From Vampirovibrio chlorellavorus (GTDB taxonomy: Bacteria > Cyanobacteriota > Vampirovibrionia > Vampirovibrionales > Vampirovibrionaceae): a stretch of 64,000 nucleotides of DNA. Below are positions 16,353 to 24,715 of this stretch, in pieces. Position 1 is the stretch's first letter. Each line of letters opens with the position of its first letter. Under the pieces are notes generated by a model. It worked only from the letters and a program-made list of their open reading frames with translations, did not search any database and was not told the DNA's origin. The DNA is taken from positions 434,001-498,000 of the forward strand of contig QFWI01000008.1 of the NCBI GenBank assembly GCA_003149345.1, read 5' to 3'. Position numbers and translations under genes: made by a program.

Positions 16353-17600
16353 GTGTCTACCGTGAGTCCATTGTCCGTCCCTGCCTCTTCATCGCCACAG
16401 ACCGGAATCCCGATTTCACCTCCTCCTGTCAGAGGACAGCGTTTGGCGGTGGCCCCTGAAGGCCTCCCCATGTTCGGTAGCGGGCAGGGCGCCCAGCAAA
16501 AATCCGCCTCCAGCGGGAAGGCCAGATCGTGTTTTGGCCCCAAATTCCCCCAATGGCTGCGAAAGACTTCCATCGGGGGCCTGCTTTCCCTGCGCTACGC
16601 CGTGGACTGGATGAAAATGCTGGGCGGCCTGTGTCTGTGGTCGTTGATCTTTGTCCCCCTGCCCAAGGCCTTATCCACCCGAATTGAAAAAATCTCGGCG
16701 CACCGCTTTTTAACCGGGCCCAAAGAAAAACCGGATTTAAGATACCTGAAAGACACCTCACTGAGCGCTTTAATTCAGGAAAGATACATTGACATGAAAC
16801 AGGTTCTGGAAGAGAACCGGGCCAGCCTGGTAAAAGCGGGGATGACGCTGGATGCCACCCTGGATAAGCTAAAAATTCACGCCTGGCATATTCCGGCACC
16901 CGCCGGACGACCAACTGTCATCCTGCACCATGGACGCGGCAGTAATATGATGCACATGGAGAGGGTCATGCAGGTTTTTCGGCAAAAAAAGCTGGGCCTG
17001 CTGCTCTATGATTACCCCGGCTTTGGCCGCAGTGGAGGCATAGCCACCCCCGAGGCCCTGAATAAGTCCGGCGTGGCAGTGAGCCTGTACGCCAAAAGCA
17101 GTCGAGGGCTGGAAATTCCACTTTCCCAGCAAATCCACGTGGGCAATTCACTCGGTAGCATGGTGGGCGCTTATACCGCCCGCGTTTTGGAACAAATGGA
17201 CGATAACCCCTTGAAGGCATTGGTCTTGGTCAATCCGCTGCCTTCCTTTAAACAGGTGTTTGTCCACATCCGGGATCGCTTCAAGCTGGGCTGGCTGCTG
17301 AATGAGAAACGCATTCGGGTGGATATGGATGGCGCCACTCCTTTGAGCCAGCTGACCAAAACCCCGGTTCACTTTGTGCGGGGCCGCAATGACCGGTACA
17401 TCCCCTTGCATCAGGTGGAGCAGATGTTTCAATCGGTGGGATCAAAAAGCGCCAGCGGGTTTTACAATCATCCCGGTCAAAAAAATCTGGTTTTGTGGGA
17501 CGATACCCACCACCGGCTGGGAGAGAAGGATTACCACCGGCTGGCCCAGTATGTCGATACAGTGGCGGGCGGAACCGGGTTTGGGCCGGAACAGTGCTGA
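16353..17600 (+). CDS. Alpha/beta hydrolase (415 aa)
   Basis: The C-terminal 250 residues form an alpha/beta-hydrolase domain. HHGRGSN forms the oxyanion-hole strand near residue 190, YDYPGFGRSGG is next, GNSLGS near 265 is the nucleophile elbow with the catalytic Ser, an Asp lies in VRGRNDRYIP near 347, and DDTHH near 390 supplies the His. The first ~70 residues are Ser/Pro/Gly-rich and look disordered. A hydrophobic segment near residues 85-105 could anchor the protein to the membrane. The substrate is unknown, and an esterase or lipase-like activity is likely. The start is GTG 16353. Confidence 0.8.
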   Translation: MSTVSPLSVPASSSPQTGIPISPPPVRGQRLAVAPEGLPMFGSGQGAQQKSASSGKARSCFGPKFPQWLRKTSIGGLLSLRYAVDWMKMLGGLCLWSLIFVPLPKALSTRIEKISAHRFLTGPKEKPDLRYLKDTSLSALIQERYIDMKQVLEENRASLVKAGMTLDATLDKLKIHAWHIPAPAGRPTVILHHGRGSNMMHMERVMQVFRQKKLGLLLYDYPGFGRSGGIATPEALNKSGVAVSLYAKSSRGLEIPLSQQIHVGNSLGSMVGAYTARVLEQMDDNPLKALVLVNPLPSFKQVFVHIRDRFKLGWLLNEKRIRVDMDGATPLSQLTKTPVHFVRGRNDRYIPLHQVEQMFQSVGSKSASGFYNHPGQKNLVLWDDTHHRLGEKDYHRLAQYVDTVAGGTGFGPEQC

Positions 17601-17619
17601 TGCCAGCCGAAATCGGGCC

Positions 17620-19773
17620 CTAGTTTCTGGCCTGCCACAGCATGGCTTTGGCCTGACTGTGCCGAGGATCCTTGGGGTCGGGCACCCGCTGGATCAAGCG
17701 CTTCAATACCACTTGAGCGCGTTGGGACGCCTTGGCCTCGGTGTAAAGGGTTGCTAGACTCAGTAGCAGATCAGGATCATTCTCCGCAACGCTTTCCACC
17801 GCCTGGTACAGAGATAAGGCTTCCGCCGTTCGATTCTGCTGCTGGAGCAAACGCCCATAATAGAGCATGACATCACTTTGCAGGGCGGCTTGGTAATAAT
17901 GGGCTGCGGCCAGGGGAACGCCCTGCTTCTCGCTCAAATAGCCCATCAACTTCAAAAAGCGGGCATCATCCGGGACAATGTCCAGCGCCTGACTCAACGC
18001 TCGGGAACAGGCTGGCCAGTTTTCCTGCCGCATGTGCATCAGGGCCAGCCGGTAAAGATACTCCGGGTGGTGGCCATCCAGCGCCAATGCCTGAGTGTAA
18101 GCGGATTGAGCCGCCTCCCAATGCTTACTGTCCTCCAGCGCCCTTCCTTGCTGGTACCACAGCCAGGCATTTTCAGGAAACTGCCTGAGGGCCTGCTTGA
18201 GGAGATTGGTGGCGGTTTCAGACTGATTCTGGGTCATCGCCAGCCCAATCAGTTGCTGATAAACCAGCAGTCGGGGCTGTTGAGCCTGTAGGGTTTCCAG
18301 TAAGCGCTGGGCCTGCTGCTGGCGGCTGTTGTCGGTCTCCTTGGGCCCCACGGGCTTGGAAGGGGATAGATAGACCAGTGCCAGCAAATAATTGGCCTGC
18401 GGATGATGGGGCTCCCGGGCCAGAAAACCCTGCAAGCTGACTTCGGCGTTATCCAGCCGCCCGTTCCGCAGATCCTCCGCGGCGCGTTGCAGGGCCGGTT
18501 CCAGGAATACGCTGTATTCATTGCCCAAGACAAGGGAGTCGGTGGGCTGACTGACCGTATCGGGCTGCTCAGAGAGGGCTGTGGGGAGATCATAACCTGC
18601 CGGGGTTTTCTGTAGACGCAGGGGGGGCGGCTTGGGTGTGCGGGTCGCCGATGTGCCCGACTCACTCTGGCTGAGGAAATTCAACGCCTCCAGTTTAGAG
18701 CCCTGATAGTGAGGTCTAGAATAAGCGACCTTAGGCAACCGCGCCAGCCGGGATGGGGGTTGAACAGGAAGCCAATCCATTTGCAGCGCTTTGGGGGCAA
18801 TGGAAGCCACCCGAACAGGGGCGGCAACCCGTTTGGGAAGTGACGCCGCCTTTACGGGGGATACAGGAGCAGGCACTGATTGTACTCTGGCCTGATCAAC
18901 TGCCTGTCTGACGGGTTTAACACCGCTACCCCCCGAGGTCGCTGGCTTGGGAGTCGTGGAAGACTGGTGGGGCTCCGTCGCCATTTTGGCTGGCTCAGCG
19001 GCAGGCTCAGCGCGCTTGGTTTCGGGACGTTCAACCGCCGGAACCGGGGAGAACAGAGCTGAGATCGCCGCCGGTTTAGACTGCGCCTCTTTCATGGGCA
19101 TGGGCTTGGCCGGGGAACTCACAGGGGCGTCCGGTTTCACGGTGGCCTGTGACTGGACAGGCACTTCAGACTGCACGGTGGACTTTGACAGGACAAAGGC
19201 TTCCGGCTTGACGGAGGCCTGTGACTGGAGAGGCACTTCAGACTGAACGGGGGCCTGTGACTGAGCAGGCCGCTTGACCCGGGCAGCAGCCTCCGGCGGG
19301 CTTTGAGGGGCAGGGCGGACTTGGTTTTGAGGGGGACGCTGCTGATGCTTCCCCAGAAAAGTCACCACAATTTTGCCGGGCGTATTGCTGAGAATTTGGG
19401 GTTGCAGTTTTTGCCAACTGGTCAGGTTCAACTGAAACCCCGTCTCATCCCCGGATAGCATGATGGACTCAATTGCCGGAAGCCGGGTTTGAATCTGCTC
19501 AGCCAGAGAACGTTCCCGGGGTCCATTCAGTCGGGCCTCTCGGGAGGCAATGGTAATTTGGTAGCGCTCCTGAGGAATCGGACGCACCTCCAAGAGGGGA
19601 TCAAACCCCGTCCCGCTGATAATGAAAGTGAGGTTCCCATTGGGAGCCAGCTGGATATCAATAACTTGGCTGGTGACATCCGCCCAAGCGGCGGCTAACA
19701 GGGCCCAGCACACACTGGACAGCAAACAGACCACTGGAATTTTAAGGGTTTGTCTCCTCCACTCACCCACCAC
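17620..19773 (-). CDS. Exported AMIN-like/TPR protein with Pro-Ser-Gln linker (717 aa)
   Basis: A signal peptide (residues 1-31, ending AAAWA) is followed by an AMIN-like beta domain (about 32-145). A long linker rich in Pro, Ala, Ser and Gln covers about 145-400 and is partly built of 24-residue repeats, and TPR repeats fill 430-710. AMIN domains bind peptidoglycan or localise envelope proteins in cyanobacteria and proteobacteria, so a periplasmic scaffold is inferred. The start is GTG with GAGGAC upstream. It lies 30 bases downstream of the AMIN/coiled-coil gene on the same strand, so the two are probably one operon. Confidence 0.75.
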   Translation of the reverse strand: MVGEWRRQTLKIPVVCLLSSVCWALLAAAWADVTSQVIDIQLAPNGNLTFIISGTGFDPLLEVRPIPQERYQITIASREARLNGPRERSLAEQIQTRLPAIESIMLSGDETGFQLNLTSWQKLQPQILSNTPGKIVVTFLGKHQQRPPQNQVRPAPQSPPEAAARVKRPAQSQAPVQSEVPLQSQASVKPEAFVLSKSTVQSEVPVQSQATVKPDAPVSSPAKPMPMKEAQSKPAAISALFSPVPAVERPETKRAEPAAEPAKMATEPHQSSTTPKPATSGGSGVKPVRQAVDQARVQSVPAPVSPVKAASLPKRVAAPVRVASIAPKALQMDWLPVQPPSRLARLPKVAYSRPHYQGSKLEALNFLSQSESGTSATRTPKPPPLRLQKTPAGYDLPTALSEQPDTVSQPTDSLVLGNEYSVFLEPALQRAAEDLRNGRLDNAEVSLQGFLAREPHHPQANYLLALVYLSPSKPVGPKETDNSRQQQAQRLLETLQAQQPRLLVYQQLIGLAMTQNQSETATNLLKQALRQFPENAWLWYQQGRALEDSKHWEAAQSAYTQALALDGHHPEYLYRLALMHMRQENWPACSRALSQALDIVPDDARFLKLMGYLSEKQGVPLAAAHYYQAALQSDVMLYYGRLLQQQNRTAEALSLYQAVESVAENDPDLLLSLATLYTEAKASQRAQVVLKRLIQRVPDPKDPRHSQAKAMLWQARN
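19130..19273. repeat. 72-bp direct repeat inside the linker of the AMIN-like/TPR gene
   Basis: Two near-identical 72-bp units start at 19130 and 19202, both opening with TCCGG and ending near GGCACTTCAGACTG. They encode 24-residue Pro/Ser/Gln/Val repeats. Such repeats can expand or contract by slippage and so change the linker length. Confidence 0.6.
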
Positions 19774-19803
19774 GGATTGTCCTCAGGTTAGGTTTTCAAC
19801 AGC

Positions 19804-22431
19804 TTAGGCTTTCAACTTCTGCATGTAAGCCCGAATGGTCTCCGCATTGCGGGCATTGGGGGATAGTTGCAGGTACTTCTCCAAATGTTGAACCGCTTTG
19901 GGGTTATCCCCCAGCTTGGAAAAAATCAGGCCCAGGTTGTAGTGAGCCTCAGCGAATCCGGGTCGTATCTGAATGGCTTCCAGATACTTGTTCCGGGCCT
20001 CCTCCAGCTTGTTTTCCGCATTGTAGAGGTTACCCAGGTTAAACAGAATTTCGCTATCCTTGGGGTTAATGCTCAGGGCCAGCTTGAAAATGGACTCCGC
20101 TTCAGCGGCATTGCCCAGCTTCTTGAGCGAAGTGGCGTAGTTGTTCAGCACACTGACCGGGATGGCTCGGGTAAAGGCCTGATTGGCGGCATCCGGCTGG
20201 TCGTTCAGCAGATAGATTTTACCCAGCTGGTTGTAGGCTTCCCGATCGCCGGGATTCCGCTGGATATAGCGGCGGAGTATGTCGATGGCCTCGGCGAACT
20301 GACGATCTTCGGCCAGCGCAATGCTGTAATCCACCACATATTTACTGTTGTCCTGATCCAGGAGTGTGGCCTTCTTCAGGCTATCCAGAGCCATGCTCAT
20401 CTTTTTCTCACCCAGGGCCGTTTTTCCAGCCTGATAACTTTGTTCCGCTTCGGCGTTGGTGGGGGCAGACTTCCGGTTGCTGGCGCTGGCGCTACTCAGG
20501 CTCTCCCGCAGACTGCTGTTTTCCTGTTTCAGGCTGGCCACTTGCTGGGTCAGGCTTTGAATTTGCTTCTGCTGGCTCGGATTTGAGACTGTCTTGGCTG
20601 AACCCGATGAGGCTGTTGTCTTGCTATTGGCCGATTTCAAAGCCTGCTTGGCTTGAGTCGCCTCTTGTCGGACGGTTTCGTACTGGGTTTTCAGGCTGGA
20701 CAACTCCGATTGCAAACTGGCCACTTGCGATTGCAGCTGATCGGCTTTTTCTGAGGCTTCCATGCCCTGGCTTTGGCTTGCTTTCAGGCGCTCCAGCTCA
20801 CTTTGCAGAGATTGCTTCTCTTGGGTCAACTGGGCAATCAGTTGTCTATCGGCGTTTTTGCCCTTGCTGGCCGGCGCGCTCTTGCGCAGGGCGTCCAGCT
20901 CACTTTGCAGGGCCAGTTTCTCCTGGGTGAGCTGAGCGATCCGCTGTTGATCGCCCCCCCCGTTTTTACTGACGGCCGCACTTTTGCGTAAAGCGTCCAA
21001 CTCACTTTGCATGGACAGCTTGTCTTGCCTCAACTGTTCAATAACCTGTTTATCAGCGCTACTGCCTTTACTCACGGCAGCATTTTTTCGCAAAGTATCA
21101 ATTTCGGCTTGCAGTGTGGCGATTTGCTCTTTGGAGGAGGCGTTCAGCCCGCTTTTGACCTGATTGACCTGATTCTTCAGGAAAGCGATTTCCTTATTCT
21201 GCTGGTTAATCGTCTGAATCGACTCTCCCAAAGAGGTTTGTGCTGTGGTTAGCTGACTCCTGAGAGCCGCAAGGTCGGATTCTTTAATCGCTGGGACTTT
21301 GGCCGCCGACGCTTTACTTTGGCTTAATTCGGATTTCAAACGGTTATTCTCAGTCAAAAGACTTTGGTAACTTTGGCTCAGGCGCTCAACTTCCGCTTTA
21401 TAGGTCTGGGCGCTGGTCGATTGACCACTTTGGGCGCTTAGTTTGCTTTTCAGCCCCTGATTTTCACTGACCAGTAACTCATAACGACGATTGAGTTCCG
21501 CCAGACTCTGTTTCATGGCCGATACGCTGGACTCATTGCTGGCGCTTAAAGCCGCCGTCAATCGACTATTGAGTGACTGATTCTCGGTTTTTAACCGGTT
21601 AATTTCGGAATCCTTGGCGTACAAAGCCGGATCAGGGCGTTGTTTTTCCGCAGAAAGGGTCATCAAACGGGTTTGCAGGTTGTTATTTTCAGCCCTGAGC
21701 CTTTCCAGGTCACTTTTTAACCGGGTTTGCTCTTCCCGACTGCTCTGCTGTTGGCTTTGCTGAGCACTGCTGTTTTGTTCGAGGGATGAAAGCCGGGTCT
21801 TGAGGTATTGGTTTTCCTGGGCCAGCAGATCATACTTCTGGTTCATGATGGCCAGGGTGCGGCGCAAGTCAACGTCGGTATATTCACTTTGAACAGGCTT
21901 CGGGGTCTCCGTCCAGCTTTTGGGCGTCAGCGACGGGCCGTAAGTGCTACGTGCCGTCCAGTTGGCGGACTCGTTGAATTCCAACTCAATTTGGGAACCC
22001 TGATTGCGAACCAGTCGAATCGTACCCGGCTCGCCTTCAATGTCAAACAAAATACGGACAATAGGGCGTCCGTTACCGGCATACTGATTCACGGTTACGT
22101 TTTTCAAGGCTGGCAACTGGCGAGACAACGTGTGCAGGAGCTGTACATCCCGTGGCAGCTCTGTTCCAATCTCTGCGTTGTCGATGTCAATAATAATGCG
22201 CTTGTGCCCGGCAATATTCAGGGTGTTCACAGTGGCTTTCACGTTTCCGGCGGAATTGATTTGGAAGTGTCGGGTAGCCGCGTCGTAGCGAATATCCTGA
22301 ATCCTGCCATCCACAGCCCATACCGGACTGGCCAGACAGAGCAAGGCGAAACCGGTCAGGCCGATCAGGGATATTTGTCTGGAGAGTGACACCATACTGC
22401 TGTTCAACCTCGTGGGATCCTTAAAATTCAT
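19804..22431 (-). CDS. Exported AMIN/coiled-coil/TPR protein (875 aa)
   Basis: The layout is an N-terminal signal peptide (ending SPVWA near residue 39), an AMIN domain (about 40-155), a very long coiled coil rich in Gln, Ser, Leu and Glu (about 185-640) that includes near-repeats of LQSELDALRKSA, and a C-terminal TPR block (about 665-875). It resembles periplasmic spacer proteins such as YbgF-like cell-division coordinators, though much longer. The coiled coil could span the periplasm. ATG 22431 has no ribosome-binding site. ATG 22395 gives a cleaner signal peptide with GAGG 12 bases upstream and may be the real start. Confidence 0.75.
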   Translation of the reverse strand: MNFKDPTRLNSSMVSLSRQISLIGLTGFALLCLASPVWAVDGRIQDIRYDAATRHFQINSAGNVKATVNTLNIAGHKRIIIDIDNAEIGTELPRDVQLLHTLSRQLPALKNVTVNQYAGNGRPIVRILFDIEGEPGTIRLVRNQGSQIELEFNESANWTARSTYGPSLTPKSWTETPKPVQSEYTDVDLRRTLAIMNQKYDLLAQENQYLKTRLSSLEQNSSAQQSQQQSSREEQTRLKSDLERLRAENNNLQTRLMTLSAEKQRPDPALYAKDSEINRLKTENQSLNSRLTAALSASNESSVSAMKQSLAELNRRYELLVSENQGLKSKLSAQSGQSTSAQTYKAEVERLSQSYQSLLTENNRLKSELSQSKASAAKVPAIKESDLAALRSQLTTAQTSLGESIQTINQQNKEIAFLKNQVNQVKSGLNASSKEQIATLQAEIDTLRKNAAVSKGSSADKQVIEQLRQDKLSMQSELDALRKSAAVSKNGGGDQQRIAQLTQEKLALQSELDALRKSAPASKGKNADRQLIAQLTQEKQSLQSELERLKASQSQGMEASEKADQLQSQVASLQSELSSLKTQYETVRQEATQAKQALKSANSKTTASSGSAKTVSNPSQQKQIQSLTQQVASLKQENSSLRESLSSASASNRKSAPTNAEAEQSYQAGKTALGEKKMSMALDSLKKATLLDQDNSKYVVDYSIALAEDRQFAEAIDILRRYIQRNPGDREAYNQLGKIYLLNDQPDAANQAFTRAIPVSVLNNYATSLKKLGNAAEAESIFKLALSINPKDSEILFNLGNLYNAENKLEEARNKYLEAIQIRPGFAEAHYNLGLIFSKLGDNPKAVQHLEKYLQLSPNARNAETIRAYMQKLKA

Positions 22432-22797
22432 TAATAATGCCTTGGCTAATACCGTTTGTTATGCCGACTGTCCATTCATGCGCCGTTAGAATGCGTCCAG
22501 CGGATATTAGCCTGATGCCGCAGTCTTGATTCACGGTCTTGTTTCACGGACTTGATTCAAAATCCTACTTTCCAGATCAGATTTCACCTTACCGGTCTGG
22601 CGGACTTGTACCAGGACTGTTGTACAAACGGACTGAGCAGCGCCAGAAAGGGGGTTTATTAAGTTGGGGCGCAGCATTTGCGCTTTATAACCTGATCTAG
22701 TATACCATTTTTATTCGTATCGAATGATCTTGCTGGCAGCCCATATCACCCCCAGCAGGAAGTCATCTCGACTGAGACTATTGACTCATCAGTCCAC
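22432..22797. promoter_or_regulatory. Intergenic region with three 13-bp iterons and an inverted repeat
   Basis: Three head-to-tail 13-bp units lie at 22523-22535, 22536-22548 and 22549-22561 (GTCTTGATTCACG, GTCTTGTTTCACG, GACTTGATTCAAA). TTGTAC at 22606-22611 is mirrored by GTACAA at 22622-22627. A TATACT-like element occurs on the minus strand near 22700. No gene is seen in these 366 bases. The region probably controls the AMIN/coiled-coil operon. Confidence 0.45.
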
Positions 22798-24312
22798 TCA
22801 TTTCACCGGCAGGGGCGCCGCCGAGTTGTTCGCGGTATCCGTGGGGGCCGTTTTAATGATTAACGAGTTACTGACCCCAATGGATCCGGCGGAAGGACGG
22901 TTGACCGTGCGCCCGTAAACCGACATTTGAGTGGAACTTCCCCCATCCAGGTTCATGGCGTTAACGGCGCCCAGTTTTTTCATCAGGTGGGCCAATTCAT
23001 ACAGGGTCATGCCAATGGAAACACCTTTTTGACGACCATCGACGGTAACCAGTAGCATTTTACCCTGGGCGGTCACCCCAACGGCACTCCGAGGCTCCCG
23101 GCTCCCCAAACTCCTGCTGGTAAAGTGTTGCGCCTGAAGATCCACATAGGGCGTTCCGTTCTTCACCAGCCAGGGCCCACCGCCCACGGCATGCTTCATG
23201 CCCGACCAGTCGGGGAGTGTGTAGACATTCAGACTGACCGGCACATAGGGACTCATACTGCTTAATGCCAGCATTTCCGGGCTCGCCGGGCCAGAAAGCA
23301 CCATTCCGTCCTGGGGAATGGGCAGAGATTCGGTTTGGGAAACCGCGGCAACCCGATCCTGACGAATCAGTATCTGTAACCCATCCTGAGGGACGGGCGG
23401 GGCTTGCTTACCCCAACGGGTGGTGTACAAAACCGTCTGATTGCTCTTTACCCGAGGCTGATTAATGGTATGGATGGCCACCCGGCGGCGGTCGGGCAAC
23501 AGCACCTCCCCGCCCAGCCGTACGCGATCCATGACGATCTGGTTGTTGGGCGTAATGGCCATCGCCACCCGATCGTAAATCGGCCCGGAAATGAGTTCCT
23601 GATTAATGATTAAGATTCCCAGAGGGATGCCCTTGTCCTGCTTGAAAAAAGAGCCATTGATTCCGGCAACGGCCTGATTACCCGCCACCATGGCCGCCAC
23701 ATTGGCTTTGGCTCCCATTCGATTGGAGGCCAAAGCCGGGGTAATATTCACAGCCGGGTTTTGCGGGTCAATTTCCAGTACATTGATTCGAACCGGCCCC
23801 GAGGGCAGTCGCTCCATCAATTGCTTGTGCTGGATGCCTGGGGCAATGTCTTTGGCAGGATGGCCGGACGACCCCAGAGAATGCGGAATACGCAGGGTTA
23901 ACCGGCTTTGTTGCTGGGTCAACGTAACCGAACCCACCTGAGTACGCTTGACGAAAATCTGAAGACGTCCGTTACGGCTTTCAATAAATACCCCCTTCAG
24001 GTTGGGCTGGTTAAAAGTCCGGTTCAGCGGAAAGTCCCCCGGAATAACGCTCGCGTTGAAGCTGACGGTCATGGGCTTACCGGGATCATCCTGAATCACC
24101 AAGGCCTCAGGCGTTCGACTCAGCGTTAACACCAGCTCGGTTTGGGCCTTGGACTCCAGAAATTGTAACTTATGCAGCGTTGCTGCCACCGGAACCGGCG
24201 TGGGACGTTGAGCAGCCGCCTCTGTGGAGACCACCTGAATCAGGACAAACACACCCAAGAGCAGCTGGGTGCCTCGCCATAACAGCCAATCGAGACAATG
24301 GGCTTTTAAAAT
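22798..24312 (-). CDS. Exported NAGPA-type phosphodiester glycosidase with AMIN-like domain; probable ATT start (504 aa)
   Basis: The C-terminal ~320 residues form a NAGPA domain: AGINGSFF, GGPWLVKNG, the RSAVG segment and the signature AMNLDGGSSTQM near residue 470. The family removes sugar or alkyl caps linked through phosphodiester bonds. An AMIN-like beta region (about 45-150) precedes it. The only canonical in-frame start (TTG 24258) has no ribosome-binding site and leaves a signal peptide without a basic N-region. An ATT codon at 24312 lies 9 bases after AGGAGG and adds MLKAHCLDWLLWRGTQLL, giving a complete signal peptide. An in-frame stop sits just upstream at 24340-24342. A cell-wall or glycan substrate is inferred. 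Confidence 0.8.
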   Translation of the reverse strand: MLKAHCLDWLLWRGTQLLLGVFVLIQVVSTEAAAQRPTPVPVAATLHKLQFLESKAQTELVLTLSRTPEALVIQDDPGKPMTVSFNASVIPGDFPLNRTFNQPNLKGVFIESRNGRLQIFVKRTQVGSVTLTQQQSRLTLRIPHSLGSSGHPAKDIAPGIQHKQLMERLPSGPVRINVLEIDPQNPAVNITPALASNRMGAKANVAAMVAGNQAVAGINGSFFKQDKGIPLGILIINQELISGPIYDRVAMAITPNNQIVMDRVRLGGEVLLPDRRRVAIHTINQPRVKSNQTVLYTTRWGKQAPPVPQDGLQILIRQDRVAAVSQTESLPIPQDGMVLSGPASPEMLALSSMSPYVPVSLNVYTLPDWSGMKHAVGGGPWLVKNGTPYVDLQAQHFTSRSLGSREPRSAVGVTAQGKMLLVTVDGRQKGVSIGMTLYELAHLMKKLGAVNAMNLDGGSSTQMSVYGRTVNRPSAGSIGVSNSLIIKTAPTDTANNSAAPLPVK

Positions 24313-24609
24313 GAGTCCAGTCCTCCTGATTGCAGGCTTTCAGCATGATTGGAGTCTTGAATCAAACAACGGAATGGCAGGAACAGCATATCGAATCGCT
24401 GAATGGTCGTTTGGTGGCGTTCCAGTATATGGCGGCGACAAAACATCGCGCGGCAGCAAGTTAACAACGAAATCGACTGTCATCTAGGACAAACCAGTCG
24501 GGCCAAACTTTCACCCGATTGCTGGCTCAATGACAAATGACCAAAAAATGGATACTGATGTGCTTCTCATTCTCTATCATAATGCTTGGTACTGTTCATT
24601 TCAAGTCAA

Positions 24610-24642
24610 CAAAGTCGAAAATCCTCTAGACTTTCGACTTTG
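24610..24642. terminator. Perfect 11-bp hairpin, possible bidirectional terminator
   Basis: CAAAGTCGAAA (24610-24620) and TTTCGACTTTG (24632-24642) are exact reverse complements around an 11-base loop. It lies downstream of the Gln-rich gene (minus strand). No long T-run follows, so termination strength is uncertain. The rest of 24313-24715 shows no gene. Confidence 0.45.
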
Positions 24643-24715
24643 CTGTTTATTTCACTGAGCCAAACCCCGTTAGGGCTGGTTTGCCCGGAAACTGGCCGGA
24701 AAGGAAGTTGGATAA

